A DNA stretch of 64,000 nucleotides from Brevibacillus laterosporus (GCF_030489605.1 NZ_JAUKFY010000009.1:62001-126000); one strand, 5' to 3'; positions 17,528 to 26,469 are shown, counted from the first letter of the stretch. The notes: generated from the sequence alone by a model not told the origin. Numbers and translations: made by a program.

Positions 17528-17699
17528 TTTCATCGATCATCACCTCCTCCAAGATTCTTTTAAATTCTCTCTCCTGTTGATGTGATGTTTGATTTTTATT
17601 TTGAGACTTGACTGCTGACTTTTGAAAGCCAATAGATTTCTGATCATTGTTTTTATTCTGCAAAAAATCTATAGGGTCTGAGTCACTCCACGCTAGCAT
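17523..17699 (-). CDS. Small acidic 58-aa protein
   Basis: ATG at 17699 preceded by TTAGGAGGAAATAAT, an excellent ribosome site. The product starts MLAWSDSDPIDFLQNKNNDQ, has a Gln/Asn/Lys-rich hydrophilic middle, and ends QEREFKRILEEVMIDER. It is 153 bases after the Spo0E-like gene on the same strand. A second ribosome site (GGAGGTGATGATCG) inside its end precedes another ATG at 17533 with only 25 codons, which runs into the hairpin. I do not recognise the family; a regulatory peptide role is possible. Confidence 0.55.
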   Translation of the reverse strand: MLAWSDSDPIDFLQNKNNDQKSIGFQKSAVKSQNKNQTSHQQEREFKRILEEVMIDER

Positions 17700-17852
17700 A
17701 TTATTTCCTCCTAATCAGATTTTTCTCATTTTCTGTCTGAAATATCTTTACTTAGTTTGATTGGGTGCATAATCAGGGAAGGCAATAGCTGAAAAATGGC
17801 TATTTCAAAAGGGTTTTGTAGTTTTACTGTACAGCTTATTCTACGTTAACAG

Positions 17853-18044
17853 TTATTTTATTGTTTTCGTAATTTTTTGAATTGAAACGATATATTCATC
17901 CAGTTGCTGACTCAATTGCAACATTGCTGGACTTGAAAAATATCCTTCTTGGATAAATAATTCTACTAATTTCTGGCGTACGACCTCAAGATCGTCATTC
18001 TGTGATAAAATGCCAGCATAATGTAGTGATTGGAAAGAGGACAT
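17853..18044 (-). CDS. Spo0E-like aspartyl-phosphate phosphatase
   Basis: 63 aa with the two-helix hairpin layout of Spo0E/Rap-independent phosphatases: helix 1 VVRQKLVELFIQEGYF and helix 2 with the catalytic SxxxD motif, LQLSQQLDEYIVSIQ. Family members dephosphorylate Spo0A~P and so delay sporulation. The start is unclear: the ATG at 18044 has no close ribosome site. The frame stays open for 19 more codons upstream, towards a GGGGGAGG at about 18104-18111 but without ATG, GTG or TTG, so a rare start codon or a lost start are possible. Confidence 0.7.
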   Translation of the reverse strand: MSSFQSLHYAGILSQNDDLEVVRQKLVELFIQEGYFSSPAMLQLSQQLDEYIVSIQKITKTIK

Positions 18045-18389
18045 TTCTGTACTGTGGGAATGAGGATTTTCCTTTTCTATTTCAAGCTCATTATTACATC
18101 AACCTCCCCCTTATTAACCAATATTTACTAATTAAACTATACATCAGCTTTCATCAAAATCCTGACTGAGAAAAATGTATAAAAAGTTAACGCGGTAAAA
18201 ATAAGTTAATACTTAGGTTAGTTTTTTATCGGAACCAGACATCAAAATAACATAAAAAAACGTTTATGCGGAGGTCTCTAAACATCCGTATAAACGTCAT
18301 ACAAGGTGGAAGTGCTATATGATTAAGGGAAACATATTAAAATAGAAGTTGAATAAGAATAACTTGGCTCCTTACATCACTTAATACGA
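18045..18389. other. Spacer with terminator of the regulator/peptide unit
   Basis: A 13-bp stem ACGTTTATGCGGA (18260-18272)/TCCGTATAAACGT (18285-18297) is followed on the minus strand by seven Ts; it would end the regulator plus peptide transcript. No other gene seen. Confidence 0.7.
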
Positions 18390-18467
18390 TTACCCACCTA
18401 CACCATGTTGATAAGCTATAATTGCCATGATAGCTACATGAACTCCACTAATTAATCTGGTTGACAC
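18390..18467 (-). CDS. Candidate 25-aa signalling peptide gene overlapping regulator 3' end
   Basis: A GTG-started frame of 25 codons (MSTRLISGVHVAIMAIIAYQ, ending HGVGG) overlaps the last 20 bases of the HTH-repeat regulator gene and ends before the terminator. It has a short polar/basic head, a hydrophobic middle and a small polar tail, the shape of pre-pro-peptides of the Phr/PapR/NprX/AimP type, whose C-terminal 5-8 residues are the signal. An internal ATG at 18428 would give only the last 12 residues. The ribosome site is weak and 20 bases off; translational coupling is possible. Candidate only. Confidence 0.4.
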   Translation of the reverse strand: MSTRLISGVHVAIMAIIAYQHGVGG

Positions 18468-19836
18468 GGCTAACGAAAGTAAAGGTTTCTTCATCCTCAC
18501 AACCTCCATCCATAATTTTTTGAAAGTAATCTATTTGTTGATCTGATGCATAATCTTTATATTTCCAGAACAATTTCAAAGAACGTTTATACTCCTCATG
18601 ATGATTGGCAATATCAGCTAAAGCTATACACCTTAATATATCATCCAACCCTGTTCCAATGCGAGAATTTTCAAATTCATACTTAGATTTGTGATACCTG
18701 AATTGCAAATATCTACTAACATTTACAGGATCTCTGTAGGAATCAAAACTAATGATTGAGTCAGAAAAACGCTCAAGAATATCATCTATTGAAAATTTAT
18801 ATACATTAGCAGATTGCACAATGGTTATTAGTGCAGGTAATATTTCTTCTGAATGATTTTCAATAAAATTTACATAGTCGGTCAAAATATTTATATTCCC
18901 CGATAACAAATCTAGAGTGTATAAATTTGCTTTGCTCCAGACGGAGAACTTTTCTACTTCTCTCTTTCCCACATCATCTAGCAATTTAAACCAACTTAAA
19001 TCAGCGTATCCTTGAAGGTATTTTTTAGATTTTTCATATTGTCCTTGCATTTCAAGAGCTACACTTTTCAATAAATACCCTTGCCCATAATATACAACGA
19101 GATGTCGGTCAGTTGTAAGTGGTTCAATGATATTATTATTAATCTTTCTCAGTTCATCATTGTAAACAGCTTCTGCCAATTCCCTTAATTCATCTGCATA
19201 TGTCTCAACTTCTTTCCATCTGTGTAATGTAAAACAAATAGTAGATAATTGTAATAATGCATCTAATTGAAATCTCTCTGGCACGCGTTTTCGAAAAGGA
19301 TGGAATTGAATAATCGCTTTCCAGTTCTCTTCTGCATTCTTTCCCAGATAAACTCTAAATAATTTATAGTGGCTGATAGCTAAACGTTCAGAATGACTGT
19401 CCTTTTCATGTTCAGTTATAATCTGATAAAAGAAAGCAGACTCTTTCTTTTTTCCTTTGTCAAACAATGATTCCGCAACAGAAAACAAAATCTCAATGTT
19501 CTTTCGATCTTCCAGTAACCTTGGCATAACCAAATTTATGCAGTCAAATTTACTTAGCTCTGAACATCTTATTAAGTAAGACACCATCTTATGACGAATT
19601 ACTTTCTCATTAGAAAAACATTCATCCACGTACAACGGATAAAACCATCCATCACCATATCCAAATACCCTCGTAATTCGATCAAGTTGTTGTATGGATA
19701 TAGGACGATTTTTTTTTAAAAAGGTACTCAAATTTCCTATTTTTATATCTGCTAACTTACTTAGCTGTGTTAGATTAAAACCGAATAACATCATGCTCCT
19801 TTCAATTTCAGAGCGTAACGTTTTTATTGAACACAT
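18448..19836 (-). CDS. HTH plus TPR-like regulator, Rap/PlcR/AimR type
   Basis: 462 aa from the ATG at 19836 (AGGTGGGG 9 bases upstream; an in-frame GTG five codons earlier lacks a site). The N-terminus is a Cro/C1-like HTH: MMLFGFNLTQLSKLADIKIG, NLSTFLKKNRPISIQQLDRI. The rest is helix pairs of TPR type, for example IEILFSVAESLFDKGKKKES, AISHYKLFRVYLGKNAEENW, YYGQGYLLKSVALEMQGQYE and KSKKYLQGYADLSWF. This layout is that of RRNPP quorum-sensing receptors (PlcR, NprR, AimR), which bind an imported oligopeptide. A short candidate peptide gene overlaps its 3' end, and an MFS exporter gene is divergent, a likely target. Confidence 0.75.
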   Translation of the reverse strand: MCSIKTLRSEIERSMMLFGFNLTQLSKLADIKIGNLSTFLKKNRPISIQQLDRITRVFGYGDGWFYPLYVDECFSNEKVIRHKMVSYLIRCSELSKFDCINLVMPRLLEDRKNIEILFSVAESLFDKGKKKESAFFYQIITEHEKDSHSERLAISHYKLFRVYLGKNAEENWKAIIQFHPFRKRVPERFQLDALLQLSTICFTLHRWKEVETYADELRELAEAVYNDELRKINNNIIEPLTTDRHLVVYYGQGYLLKSVALEMQGQYEKSKKYLQGYADLSWFKLLDDVGKREVEKFSVWSKANLYTLDLLSGNINILTDYVNFIENHSEEILPALITIVQSANVYKFSIDDILERFSDSIISFDSYRDPVNVSRYLQFRYHKSKYEFENSRIGTGLDDILRCIALADIANHHEEYKRSLKLFWKYKDYASDQQIDYFQKIMDGGCEDEETFTFVSRVNQIN

Positions 19837-19982
19837 TCCAAAAATCCCCACCTGTTGATATAACTGTAATATTGTTTATTTTAACTTATAATACCAATTA
19901 TTAGTAATATATGTTATAAAAAAGGTGGAAAGATTATAAATAATAAACATTTAAAAGATTAAACATAATGAAAGGAAAAAAC

Positions 19983-21260
19983 ATGATTACACGATCTTTT
20001 TATTACTTATTGGGGACTCAAACGCTTTCAAATATAGCTGATATTATTTATTTGATGGGTCTGATATCCTTCGTTTTAAACAACACTAATTCGCTACTGA
20101 TAACTATTTTTGTTCCCTTATTCCGATACTTCTCGAAAACGTTGAGTGGTTTATTAGCACCACTGGTACTCTCAAGGTACAGATTACCTGGAATACTACT
20201 TTTTTCGCAATTCGGACAGTTCCTTCTATTTGCTTTGCTGTTATTTTATCTTTGGATGGTTCCAGAGGAGCGCTCATATCCCATCGTTTTTCTAATTGTT
20301 TTTGGTATGTCCTTTCTGGATGGGTGGACTAATCCTGTGCGTAATGCGCTTGTGCCCCGTTTAGCATTAGGGGAAGGTTTGATGAAAGCAAATGGTTTCA
20401 TTTCCGTAAGTGATCATATTGTAAAATGCGCAGGATGGGCTATAAGTGGGGTAATTGTTGTTTTGATTGGCTCGCAATCTACGCTCACGTTAGCGTTGGT
20501 CTGTTACTTTATAGCGATGGTGTTTACAGCTCTTATTAAAGATCCTCTGGACATGAATGCAGAAAAGAAAAAGGAACTTGATAAAGAGGAGGATGTAACA
20601 GGAAGGGACAAGACTACTAAGGGAAAAGAGTCATTTTGGAATGATTTTTCAGAAGGTTGGAAAATCATTGGGCATAACCGACGTATTCGTATACTTACCA
20701 TCATTGATACATTGGACACCATTGGGGGAACAGCCTGGATTGGCGTGTTTGTATTGGCTTTTGTTAAGCAAGTCCTGAATCGTGATGAAAGCTGGTTAGG
20801 CATCATGAACGGTTCCTTTTTTGCCGGGTCAATTGTAGGTGGTATTTTAGTAGTGGCTTTGGTAAAACGGCTACAAAAGCGCAGTTTTCTCTTCATGCTA
20901 CTTGGATTTACCGTATATATCCTATTAGCTGTGTTTTTTGCATGTAATACACACCCTCTACTTGCCCTCGTACTCATGACATTAACTGGACCACCAATAG
21001 AAATAGCTGCTGTCATAAGAAGGACTCTTTTTCAGCAGAGTATAAATGCTCTCCAGTTGCCCAAAGTATTAGCTGCGTTGGATGTTATGGTCAATCTTAC
21101 ATTTGGTGTTTCTTTATTAATGTTGGGCTGGTTTGCTGATCGATTCGGTATAGCCAATTTGTATCTGTTAGCTGCAATTCTGACAACGGTAGCTGTGATT
21201 GTTGGTTTCTTTAATCGTAATACATTTAGTAAAACAGGAGAATTACAAGAGGCTACCTAA
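19983..21260 (+). CDS. MFS transporter (MFS_3, macrolide-efflux type)
   Basis: 425 aa with about ten to twelve membrane helices. The ATG at 19983 has AAAGGA 7 bases upstream. Characteristic segments: LLGTQTLSNIADIIYLMGLI at the N-terminus, FGMSFLDGWTNPVRNALVPR between helices 3-5, a charged cytoplasmic loop of about 30 residues rich in Lys/Glu in the middle, and FGVSLLMLGWFADRFGI near the end. The family exports macrolides, peptides or other drugs using the proton gradient. It is divergent from the HTH-repeat regulator with a 146-base shared promoter region, so it may be controlled by that regulator. Substrate unknown. Confidence 0.88.
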   Translation: MITRSFYYLLGTQTLSNIADIIYLMGLISFVLNNTNSLLITIFVPLFRYFSKTLSGLLAPLVLSRYRLPGILLFSQFGQFLLFALLLFYLWMVPEERSYPIVFLIVFGMSFLDGWTNPVRNALVPRLALGEGLMKANGFISVSDHIVKCAGWAISGVIVVLIGSQSTLTLALVCYFIAMVFTALIKDPLDMNAEKKKELDKEEDVTGRDKTTKGKESFWNDFSEGWKIIGHNRRIRILTIIDTLDTIGGTAWIGVFVLAFVKQVLNRDESWLGIMNGSFFAGSIVGGILVVALVKRLQKRSFLFMLLGFTVYILLAVFFACNTHPLLALVLMTLTGPPIEIAAVIRRTLFQQSINALQLPKVLAALDVMVNLTFGVSLLMLGWFADRFGIANLYLLAAILTTVAVIVGFFNRNTFSKTGELQEAT

Positions 21261-21300
21261 GATAAATTCGTATAATTTACTAATAATGATATTATTGGGA

Positions 21301-21338
21301 GTCCCTTCAATATTAGTTGTTACTGGCATTGAAGGGAC
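21301..21338. terminator. Hairpin after the MFS gene
   Basis: GTCCCTTCAA/TTGAAGGGAC, perfect 10-bp stem, 18-base loop, no clear U-run. Probably the end of the MFS transcript. Confidence 0.5.
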
Positions 21339-21452
21339 AACATAAACAAAAATCCTTCAATTAAATAGTTTAATCATATCTAATAAAAATTGACGAATTT
21401 GTAGGAGGCTTTGATTTGTATTCTGCTCTATATTAGAAAGGAGTTTTATCCC

Positions 21453-21548
21453 TTGATCAGTAATGAGGAAATATTAATATCCCCGCCACCCAACAGCATG
21501 ACCGTTATCTACTCCCCTGCCCTTTTTCAAATTCATAATTGTCACTGA
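21453..21548 (+). CDS. Doubtful 31-aa frame
   Basis: TTG with AAAGGAG 9 bases upstream; the product begins MISNEEILISPPPNSMTVIY. It overlaps the 3' end of the DHHW gene on the other strand. The ribosome site is the only support. Confidence 0.2.
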   Translation: MISNEEILISPPPNSMTVIYSPALFQIHNCH

Positions 21549-22794
21549 ATAGATTGTCATCATGGCAAGCGATGATAAGGATATCGTATTTCTCATTAGC
21601 CAAAATCTTTTTCAAGCTGAAATCAGAATAATAGCGATTGTCTAAAACGGTTAGTTTGTTAAAATGCTGTGCCAGATACGGTGTAATTGGATTCATGTAA
21701 GAATCTTTTATCAGCAGGACCTTTAATTGATTATTGGCTTTTGGATTTTCATAAGCGATTTTTCGTTTGTCTCCGCCATATAGGATCTTATATGAATAAT
21801 CGCTTTCCCCATTTTTGAAACGATAAAAATCAGTAAAGTTCGTGATCACTTCTTTGCCGTCCGTGCTAATAGCCTCAAAATTCTTAAATGTAAACGGCGT
21901 TTTTGGTTCATAAATCGGCGTTCTATCTGCATTTTTCGGATTTACAGCATAATTGATTTGAGTATTGTAACTGCCTTTGAAGTTACCGGTTGTTAATGTA
22001 GAAACATTGATCTCTTTCAAGGACAGTGGCTTGTCTTCGAATTTGGGAGACTTTTTGGAAAGCTGCGTAATCATTTCCTGATAAGCTATGAAAGCGCCTT
22101 TGATATTCCAATGATGGTCGGTTTCGAAGTAAAGCTCCTCCAAGTGTGCCTTGGTAAAGGTATCGAACTTTTCTCCCAAATTAATTACGTTTACATCTTT
22201 ATCGAGTTTAGACAAGAAATACTCTTTCGATTTAACATAAGCATCAGTTTGGAAATATTTTGGATATAAATGCATCAACGCTTTGGTCCTTGACGGGTTA
22301 AAGACGAAGTATGTATCTGTTTTTTGTTTTTTGGCGAATGTAACAGCATCGTTCAATCTTGCCGTCGAGGCGTCGATTTCACTCTTATGAACGACTTTGT
22401 TAGGAATTGGCAAAATCCATTTATTGTTCGTCACTACAAGCTTGGACACGATGCGTGAATTTCTTATTTTTGTTCCGTCTTCGGGGTTCCGCGGCTTGTT
22501 GGCCTCAAACAAGTTTTCGAACAGCATGGAATTAAAAATCTCTGAATTTTGCTGATTTTGGTAGATTCTAATCATTTCATTGCGAAAAACAATTTGGTCA
22601 TTCCAATACTGATTTATTTTTTCGAAAAAACTGCCAGTTGTAACGGCTGCTAAGCTGATCTCCGGAAATTTGCTTAATGTCCGATTTTCAATGTCGGAAA
22701 TCTCTTTATCCGGAGAAATGAAGGTAACAATTGCGAAACCATAAATAATAGCTAAAAATATGACCATATAAACTATTGAAATATGTTTATTCAC
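21505..22794 (-). CDS. DHHW/AlgX-AlgJ-like SGNH-type protein
   Basis: 429 aa starting at a GTG with AAAAGGAG 8 bases upstream. One N-terminal membrane helix (IVYMVIFLAIIYGFAIVTF) then an extracellular domain with the DHHW motif (YFETDHHWNIKG, about residues 210-221), FVFNPSRTKALMHLYP, and LLIKDSYMNPITPYL, where KDSY carries the nucleophile-like Ser. This matches AlgJ/AlgX and Firmicute DHHW proteins, which transfer acyl groups to surface glycans. It starts 22 bases after the MBOAT stop; the pair forms an O-acetylation unit for a cell-surface polymer. Confidence 0.85.
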   Translation of the reverse strand: MNKHISIVYMVIFLAIIYGFAIVTFISPDKEISDIENRTLSKFPEISLAAVTTGSFFEKINQYWNDQIVFRNEMIRIYQNQQNSEIFNSMLFENLFEANKPRNPEDGTKIRNSRIVSKLVVTNNKWILPIPNKVVHKSEIDASTARLNDAVTFAKKQKTDTYFVFNPSRTKALMHLYPKYFQTDAYVKSKEYFLSKLDKDVNVINLGEKFDTFTKAHLEELYFETDHHWNIKGAFIAYQEMITQLSKKSPKFEDKPLSLKEINVSTLTTGNFKGSYNTQINYAVNPKNADRTPIYEPKTPFTFKNFEAISTDGKEVITNFTDFYRFKNGESDYSYKILYGGDKRKIAYENPKANNQLKVLLIKDSYMNPITPYLAQHFNKLTVLDNRYYSDFSLKKILANEKYDILIIACHDDNLFSDNYEFEKGQGSR

Positions 22795-22815
22795 TTCGAT
22801 ACTCCTTTTGAAAAA

Positions 22816-24222
22816 TTAAAATCTAAAATATAAGAAAGGGTTATACGTAGAATTAATAAGATACAAAATCACTTCTGTAAAAAGGAAGAAGTTAAACAGC
22901 ATTCCAAAAACGGTTTGTACTTTTGTCATCGGCTTACTCAATTGCAATTTTTGCAGTTTCGGATATATCGGCGTGGCAACAATCATCGCAATGACAAAGT
23001 AGAACCAATTGGAAGATAACAACGAAAGTGCCAGAGAATCGAATATTTCGTTGCCGCGGGTATAGAACATGGAAGCAATGAATTCTGTTGCATATCCAAA
23101 GTTGTCAGCGCGGAAGAACACCCATCCAATCATGACAAACAGCAGCACAACAGCATGGTTTAACGGATAAATTCTGGAAAGCATCTTTTCAAGACCTGCT
23201 TTTTCTAAAGCAATTAGGATTCCGTAGTATGCACCCCATGCAATAAAAGTCCAACTGGCTCCGTGCCAAAAACCGGTTAATGCCCACACTATAAATAAAT
23301 TGCGATATATTTTCCAAGGAGCAACTTTGTTTCCGCCAAGCGGGATATAAACATAATCTCTGAACCAACTGCCAAGAGAGATATGCCAGCGTCTCCAGAA
23401 CTCAGAAATGCTCTTTGAAATGTACGGATAATGAAAGTTCTCTGCGAACTCGAATCCAAACATTTTACCTAAACCGATAGCCATATCGCTGTAGCCTGAG
23501 AAATCAAAATAGATTTGTAAAGTATAAGCGATAATACCAATCCAAGCGCTTCCAGTTGAAAGGTCCATTGCAGAATTGACGAACACGGTGTCTGCTACGG
23601 ACCCAAGAGGGTTGGCTAAGAGTACTTTTTTAGACAATCCTAGAATGAAACGCTTAATTCCTTCGGCGAATTGTATGGAAGAAAAAACGCGTTTGCTAAG
23701 TTGTTCAGCGACGGCATTATAGCGAATAATGGGACCTGCTACAAGCTGCGGGAAAAATGTAATGTACAGCGCCAAGCTGAAGAGATTTCGTTGCGCTCTT
23801 TCTTTTTTTCTGTATATATCAATCAAATAACTGAGAGCATGGAACGTATAAAAAGAAATCCCTATAGGCAAAGGTACAGGATCCAAATGAAGATTGGTTT
23901 GAAGTGCGGCATTGATTACATCAACAAAGAAGTTGGCATATTTAAAATAGCCGAGCAGTCCGATATTAACAACGATTGCAAATGTTAAAATCCAAACTCT
24001 CTTTTTCTCGTGATTTTCTGATTTATCAATCCAAATCCCATACCCATAGTTAATGAGAATGGATAATATCATGAGAACCACATACCTCGGTTCGCCCCAG
24101 GCATAGAAGACTAAACTGAATATTAGAAGAATAGTGTTTTTTAATTTGAACGGAACAGAGAAATATAGCATAAGAACAAGCGGTAAAAAGCAAAACAAAA
24201 AGATGACTGAGCTAAAGACCAA
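22816..24222 (-). CDS. MBOAT family O-acyltransferase (AlgI/PatA/DltB-like)
   Basis: 468 aa polytopic membrane enzyme that moves an acetyl group across the membrane for O-acetylation of a surface polysaccharide. The start is placed at a TTG (24222) because it gives the family start MVFSSVIFLF, has AGGAAG just upstream and yields the usual length; an ATG frame 59 codons longer has no ribosome site. Landmarks: LPIGISFYTFHALSYLIDIY, LVAGPIIRYN, YFDFSGYSDMAIGLG, EFWRRWHISLGSWFRDYVYI, and the catalytic histidine in LTGFWHGASWTF. It is the first gene of the pair with the DHHW protein. Confidence 0.92.
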   Translation of the reverse strand: MVFSSVIFLFCFLPLVLMLYFSVPFKLKNTILLIFSLVFYAWGEPRYVVLMILSILINYGYGIWIDKSENHEKKRVWILTFAIVVNIGLLGYFKYANFFVDVINAALQTNLHLDPVPLPIGISFYTFHALSYLIDIYRKKERAQRNLFSLALYITFFPQLVAGPIIRYNAVAEQLSKRVFSSIQFAEGIKRFILGLSKKVLLANPLGSVADTVFVNSAMDLSTGSAWIGIIAYTLQIYFDFSGYSDMAIGLGKMFGFEFAENFHYPYISKSISEFWRRWHISLGSWFRDYVYIPLGGNKVAPWKIYRNLFIVWALTGFWHGASWTFIAWGAYYGILIALEKAGLEKMLSRIYPLNHAVVLLFVMIGWVFFRADNFGYATEFIASMFYTRGNEIFDSLALSLLSSNWFYFVIAMIVATPIYPKLQKLQLSKPMTKVQTVFGMLFNFFLFTEVILYLINSTYNPFLYFRF

Positions 24223-24751
24223 AACAAACTTCCTCTCTATGTTGTTATTTTGTGTAATGTAATCAGAATTAACAGAGTAAATTGTCTGCGGATACGTATC
24301 CCCTCTCTTTCTGCTCATTCTATAATAGGTCATTCCTAGATGTTTGCAAACCTGAGACAATCTTTCCATGGTAGTATGTCTTTTGTTAAGGTGCATCATC
24401 AGTTCAATATCTTGCTTTACCCGTGGCCATTTTAAGGGAGTAAGGTTAACTAGTTCGACTTAGAGGATTAAAGAAAAAAGCTGAGCCCGAAAATAAGCAT
24501 TATAAAAATAAACACCCGAATCATCAAATTCGGGCGTTTAGTGCTACTAATAGTCATTATTTAGTACTTTTATCTAATAACTAAATTACTTATGCTACGG
24601 CTTCTGTCAGCTTCCCTTCGAAAAATAGGTTTATGCCAATCCAAATAAAATTTGTTTGTTATCACCACTTTGTTGGACCATTATGAAAAAATCCATTTAC
24701 TACTTTCGAGATGATGCTGTGGTTTTCAATCACATTTCGTTTGCAGGGTTT
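24223..24751. terminator. Gene-free stretch with minus-strand terminator
   Basis: Hairpin AAACACCCGAAT/ATTCGGGCGTTT (24510-24539) with TTTATTTTTAT on the minus strand, likely for the upstream Mrr-like gene. The remainder is AT-rich; on the minus strand a stretch near 24590-24640 can be read as GINLFFEGKLTEAVA before a stop, perhaps a gene remnant, but no start or homology could be established. Confidence 0.45.
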
Positions 24752-25771
24752 TTATTCCTCTATATTTAACATCCATACCCTTTTTAAAGGTATTTCAGTT
24801 TTAATTTCATCACTCAATTTATCGTAATTTTCAAAGAGTTGCTCTATAATTTTCTTTGAATCCCATAGTCTTACCTTAAAAAACTGTTTTGGAATTTCTT
24901 TTATCACAGAGGTTTTGAATCCAGTCCAAGAGACCAACAATCCATAGTCGGCATTAAAGTTACTCATTGTTCCTATTAATTGATCCATCGTAGGTCTATC
25001 AATAGGTGAATCAGCGGTTTTTACTTGAACACAAATTTTGGTTGAACCAAAGCCTAAAATATCAGAAGCTGCTAAGATATCTACCCCATTATCTGCACCT
25101 TCCGGACTTCGATAGGTTGTGAATCCCTTGGCTTTTAATATTTCTTCAACCAAAATTTCCATTTTATGCCCTTTAAATTTCTTGATTATATAATCAGATA
25201 TCCTATCAAATATGTACTCATCTAAATCAAATCGTATCTCATCATCTGATTCATCAATTTTTTGAGGTATAGATTTATCTCTTATATTCCAATTATTCTC
25301 ATACATTATCTTAATTCTTTCTTCTGCATTATTTTTATGTATCCTACATACAGTCATAAAAGCACCCATTGAATATAAGATATCTTGTTCAAATTTATCT
25401 CTTGGAATATCGATTGCAAACCACTCTACCTCTCTATAATGGTAATATGGACTTCCTAAGCTTTTATCATAATTATAATCTCCTACAATCTTACCAAAAT
25501 GTATTGTTCTATTTATCTTACTTGGAAGTACAACCCAATCCCCTATTTCCATTCTATGAGCTATCGGATAGATTTGAGAGGCCCAATTTATCGCTGTTTT
25601 TTCTTTTTCTAGTTCATACTTGTCTATAAGAAACATGTAGAGATCTTCTTTTTTGTTGAATTTTTTCAAATTTATATCCAAGTCATCCCAAGTTAGATAT
25701 ATTCTCTTGTCATTCAAAAACTTACTTTCATATTCTCCATTTGATCCTGCTCTGAATAACCAAATACTCAC
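24752..25771 (-). CDS. Mrr-like restriction endonuclease with N-terminal EVE/PUA-like domain
   Basis: 339 aa. The GTG start has TAGGAGG 9 bases upstream. N-terminal part (1-165): MSIWLFRAGSNGEYESKFLN, then YLTWDDL, IYPIAHRMEIGDWVVLPSK and IHFGKIVGDY, the pattern of the modified-base-reading domain found in Mrr-type and McrB-like proteins. C-terminal Mrr_cat (about 205-325): MEILVEEILKAKGF, then GADNGVDILA (Asp), ICVQVKTADS (QxK catalytic pair) and ADYGLLVSWTGF. It probably cuts DNA carrying modified bases (type IV restriction). It stands alone between the acyltransferase pair and the tiny-gene cluster. Confidence 0.8.
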   Translation of the reverse strand: MSIWLFRAGSNGEYESKFLNDKRIYLTWDDLDINLKKFNKKEDLYMFLIDKYELEKEKTAINWASQIYPIAHRMEIGDWVVLPSKINRTIHFGKIVGDYNYDKSLGSPYYHYREVEWFAIDIPRDKFEQDILYSMGAFMTVCRIHKNNAEERIKIMYENNWNIRDKSIPQKIDESDDEIRFDLDEYIFDRISDYIIKKFKGHKMEILVEEILKAKGFTTYRSPEGADNGVDILAASDILGFGSTKICVQVKTADSPIDRPTMDQLIGTMSNFNADYGLLVSWTGFKTSVIKEIPKQFFKVRLWDSKKIIEQLFENYDKLSDEIKTEIPLKRVWMLNIEE

Positions 25772-26139
25772 CCTTAGTTCCTCCTATTACTAAATCTTTA
25801 TATATTATATAGTAAAACTTCCCATTCACTAAGTCTCCATACCAAAAGATTTATTATTATTTTTGGACTAGTATACCTTTGGTAGGTCTTACTCGTAAAA
25901 AATAATCCTCAGGGTAACTAGAAGTTCGTGTAGAAAATAGTATGAAAAAATTTGGGCTGATATTATAAGGAATTTACAAGCTCATTTTCTTTAAAAACGC
26001 TATTATCTTAGCATTTTTTTGTTTGGAGGCTATGTAATTATTTGTCGAAAACCGAGGAATGTTTCGATTTTTTATTTTGCATCAATTATGAAAATACCAT
26101 GGTAAATTAATACACAGGAGGAAGAAAGGAGGAAGTTCA
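25772..26139. other. AT-rich upstream region, one very small frame
   Basis: Mostly non-coding. A GGAGG at 26025-26029 precedes a TTG at 26042 that opens 22 codons (MSKTEECFDFLFCINYENTM), ending at 26110; support is weak. Two tandem ribosome sites (AGGAGG, AAAGGAGG) at about 26116-26134 lead into the next small gene. Confidence 0.35.
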
Positions 26140-26280
26140 ATTAATCGGTTGCCTTTAACAATACAAAGGAGTTTTCCCTTTATCGATAAACTTACGGGAA
26201 CACCCCATTCCACCGATTGGGTATTGGCGTCAGCAATCGCCAAACTCGTACCGGGTGGGCAAAATGTGGTTATTATGTAA
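26140..26280 (+). CDS. Small 46-aa protein, apparent ATT start
   Basis: The frame is INRLPLTIQRSFPFIDKLTG then TPHSTDWVLASAIAKLVPGG and QNVVIM. A strong GGAGG lies 7 bases before the ATT at 26140; the only common start codon in frame is a TTG three codons later, 14-16 bases from GGAGG, which is too far. Composition is protein-like and the next small gene follows 27 bases later with its own ribosome site. Either a rare ATT start or a start lost by mutation. Function unknown. Confidence 0.4.
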   Translation: MNRLPLTIQRSFPFIDKLTGTPHSTDWVLASAIAKLVPGGQNVVIM

Positions 26281-26307
26281 AAGATAGCTGAAAGGAGAAA
26301 GTAAACG

Positions 26308-26469
26308 ATAGGTCTATCTTTTTTTACAGCTGTCGTCTTGTTTAGTTTATTAGGTTACCTGTATTTTAATGTTGAAGTAAATTCAATGGTATTAATTTTA
26401 TTAGGGATATCCGCTTTAATGAATGCATATCGTGGGTTTAGAGAATTAAAAAAAAATCGTAGAAGTTAA
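26308..26469 (+). CDS. Small 53-aa membrane protein, apparent ATA start
   Basis: AAAGGAG lies about 10 bases before an ATA at 26308. The product (IGLSFFTAVVLFSLLGYLYF, NVEVNSMVLILLGISALMNA, then YRGFRELKKNRRS) has two membrane helices and a basic tail. There is no ATG, GTG or TTG at a suitable distance; a TTG at codon 11 would cut into the first helix. The gene is closed by a terminator. Together with the previous gene it looks like a two-gene unit with non-standard starts. Function unknown; a holin-like or toxin-like small membrane protein is one possibility. Confidence 0.45.
   Translation: MGLSFFTAVVLFSLLGYLYFNVEVNSMVLILLGISALMNAYRGFRELKKNRRS

Noticed and set aside
24223..24399. A 59-codon N-terminal extension of the MBOAT gene
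   Set aside because: No ribosome site before the upstream ATG, sequence unlike the family, and a TTG at 24222 with AGGAAG gives the standard start and length.
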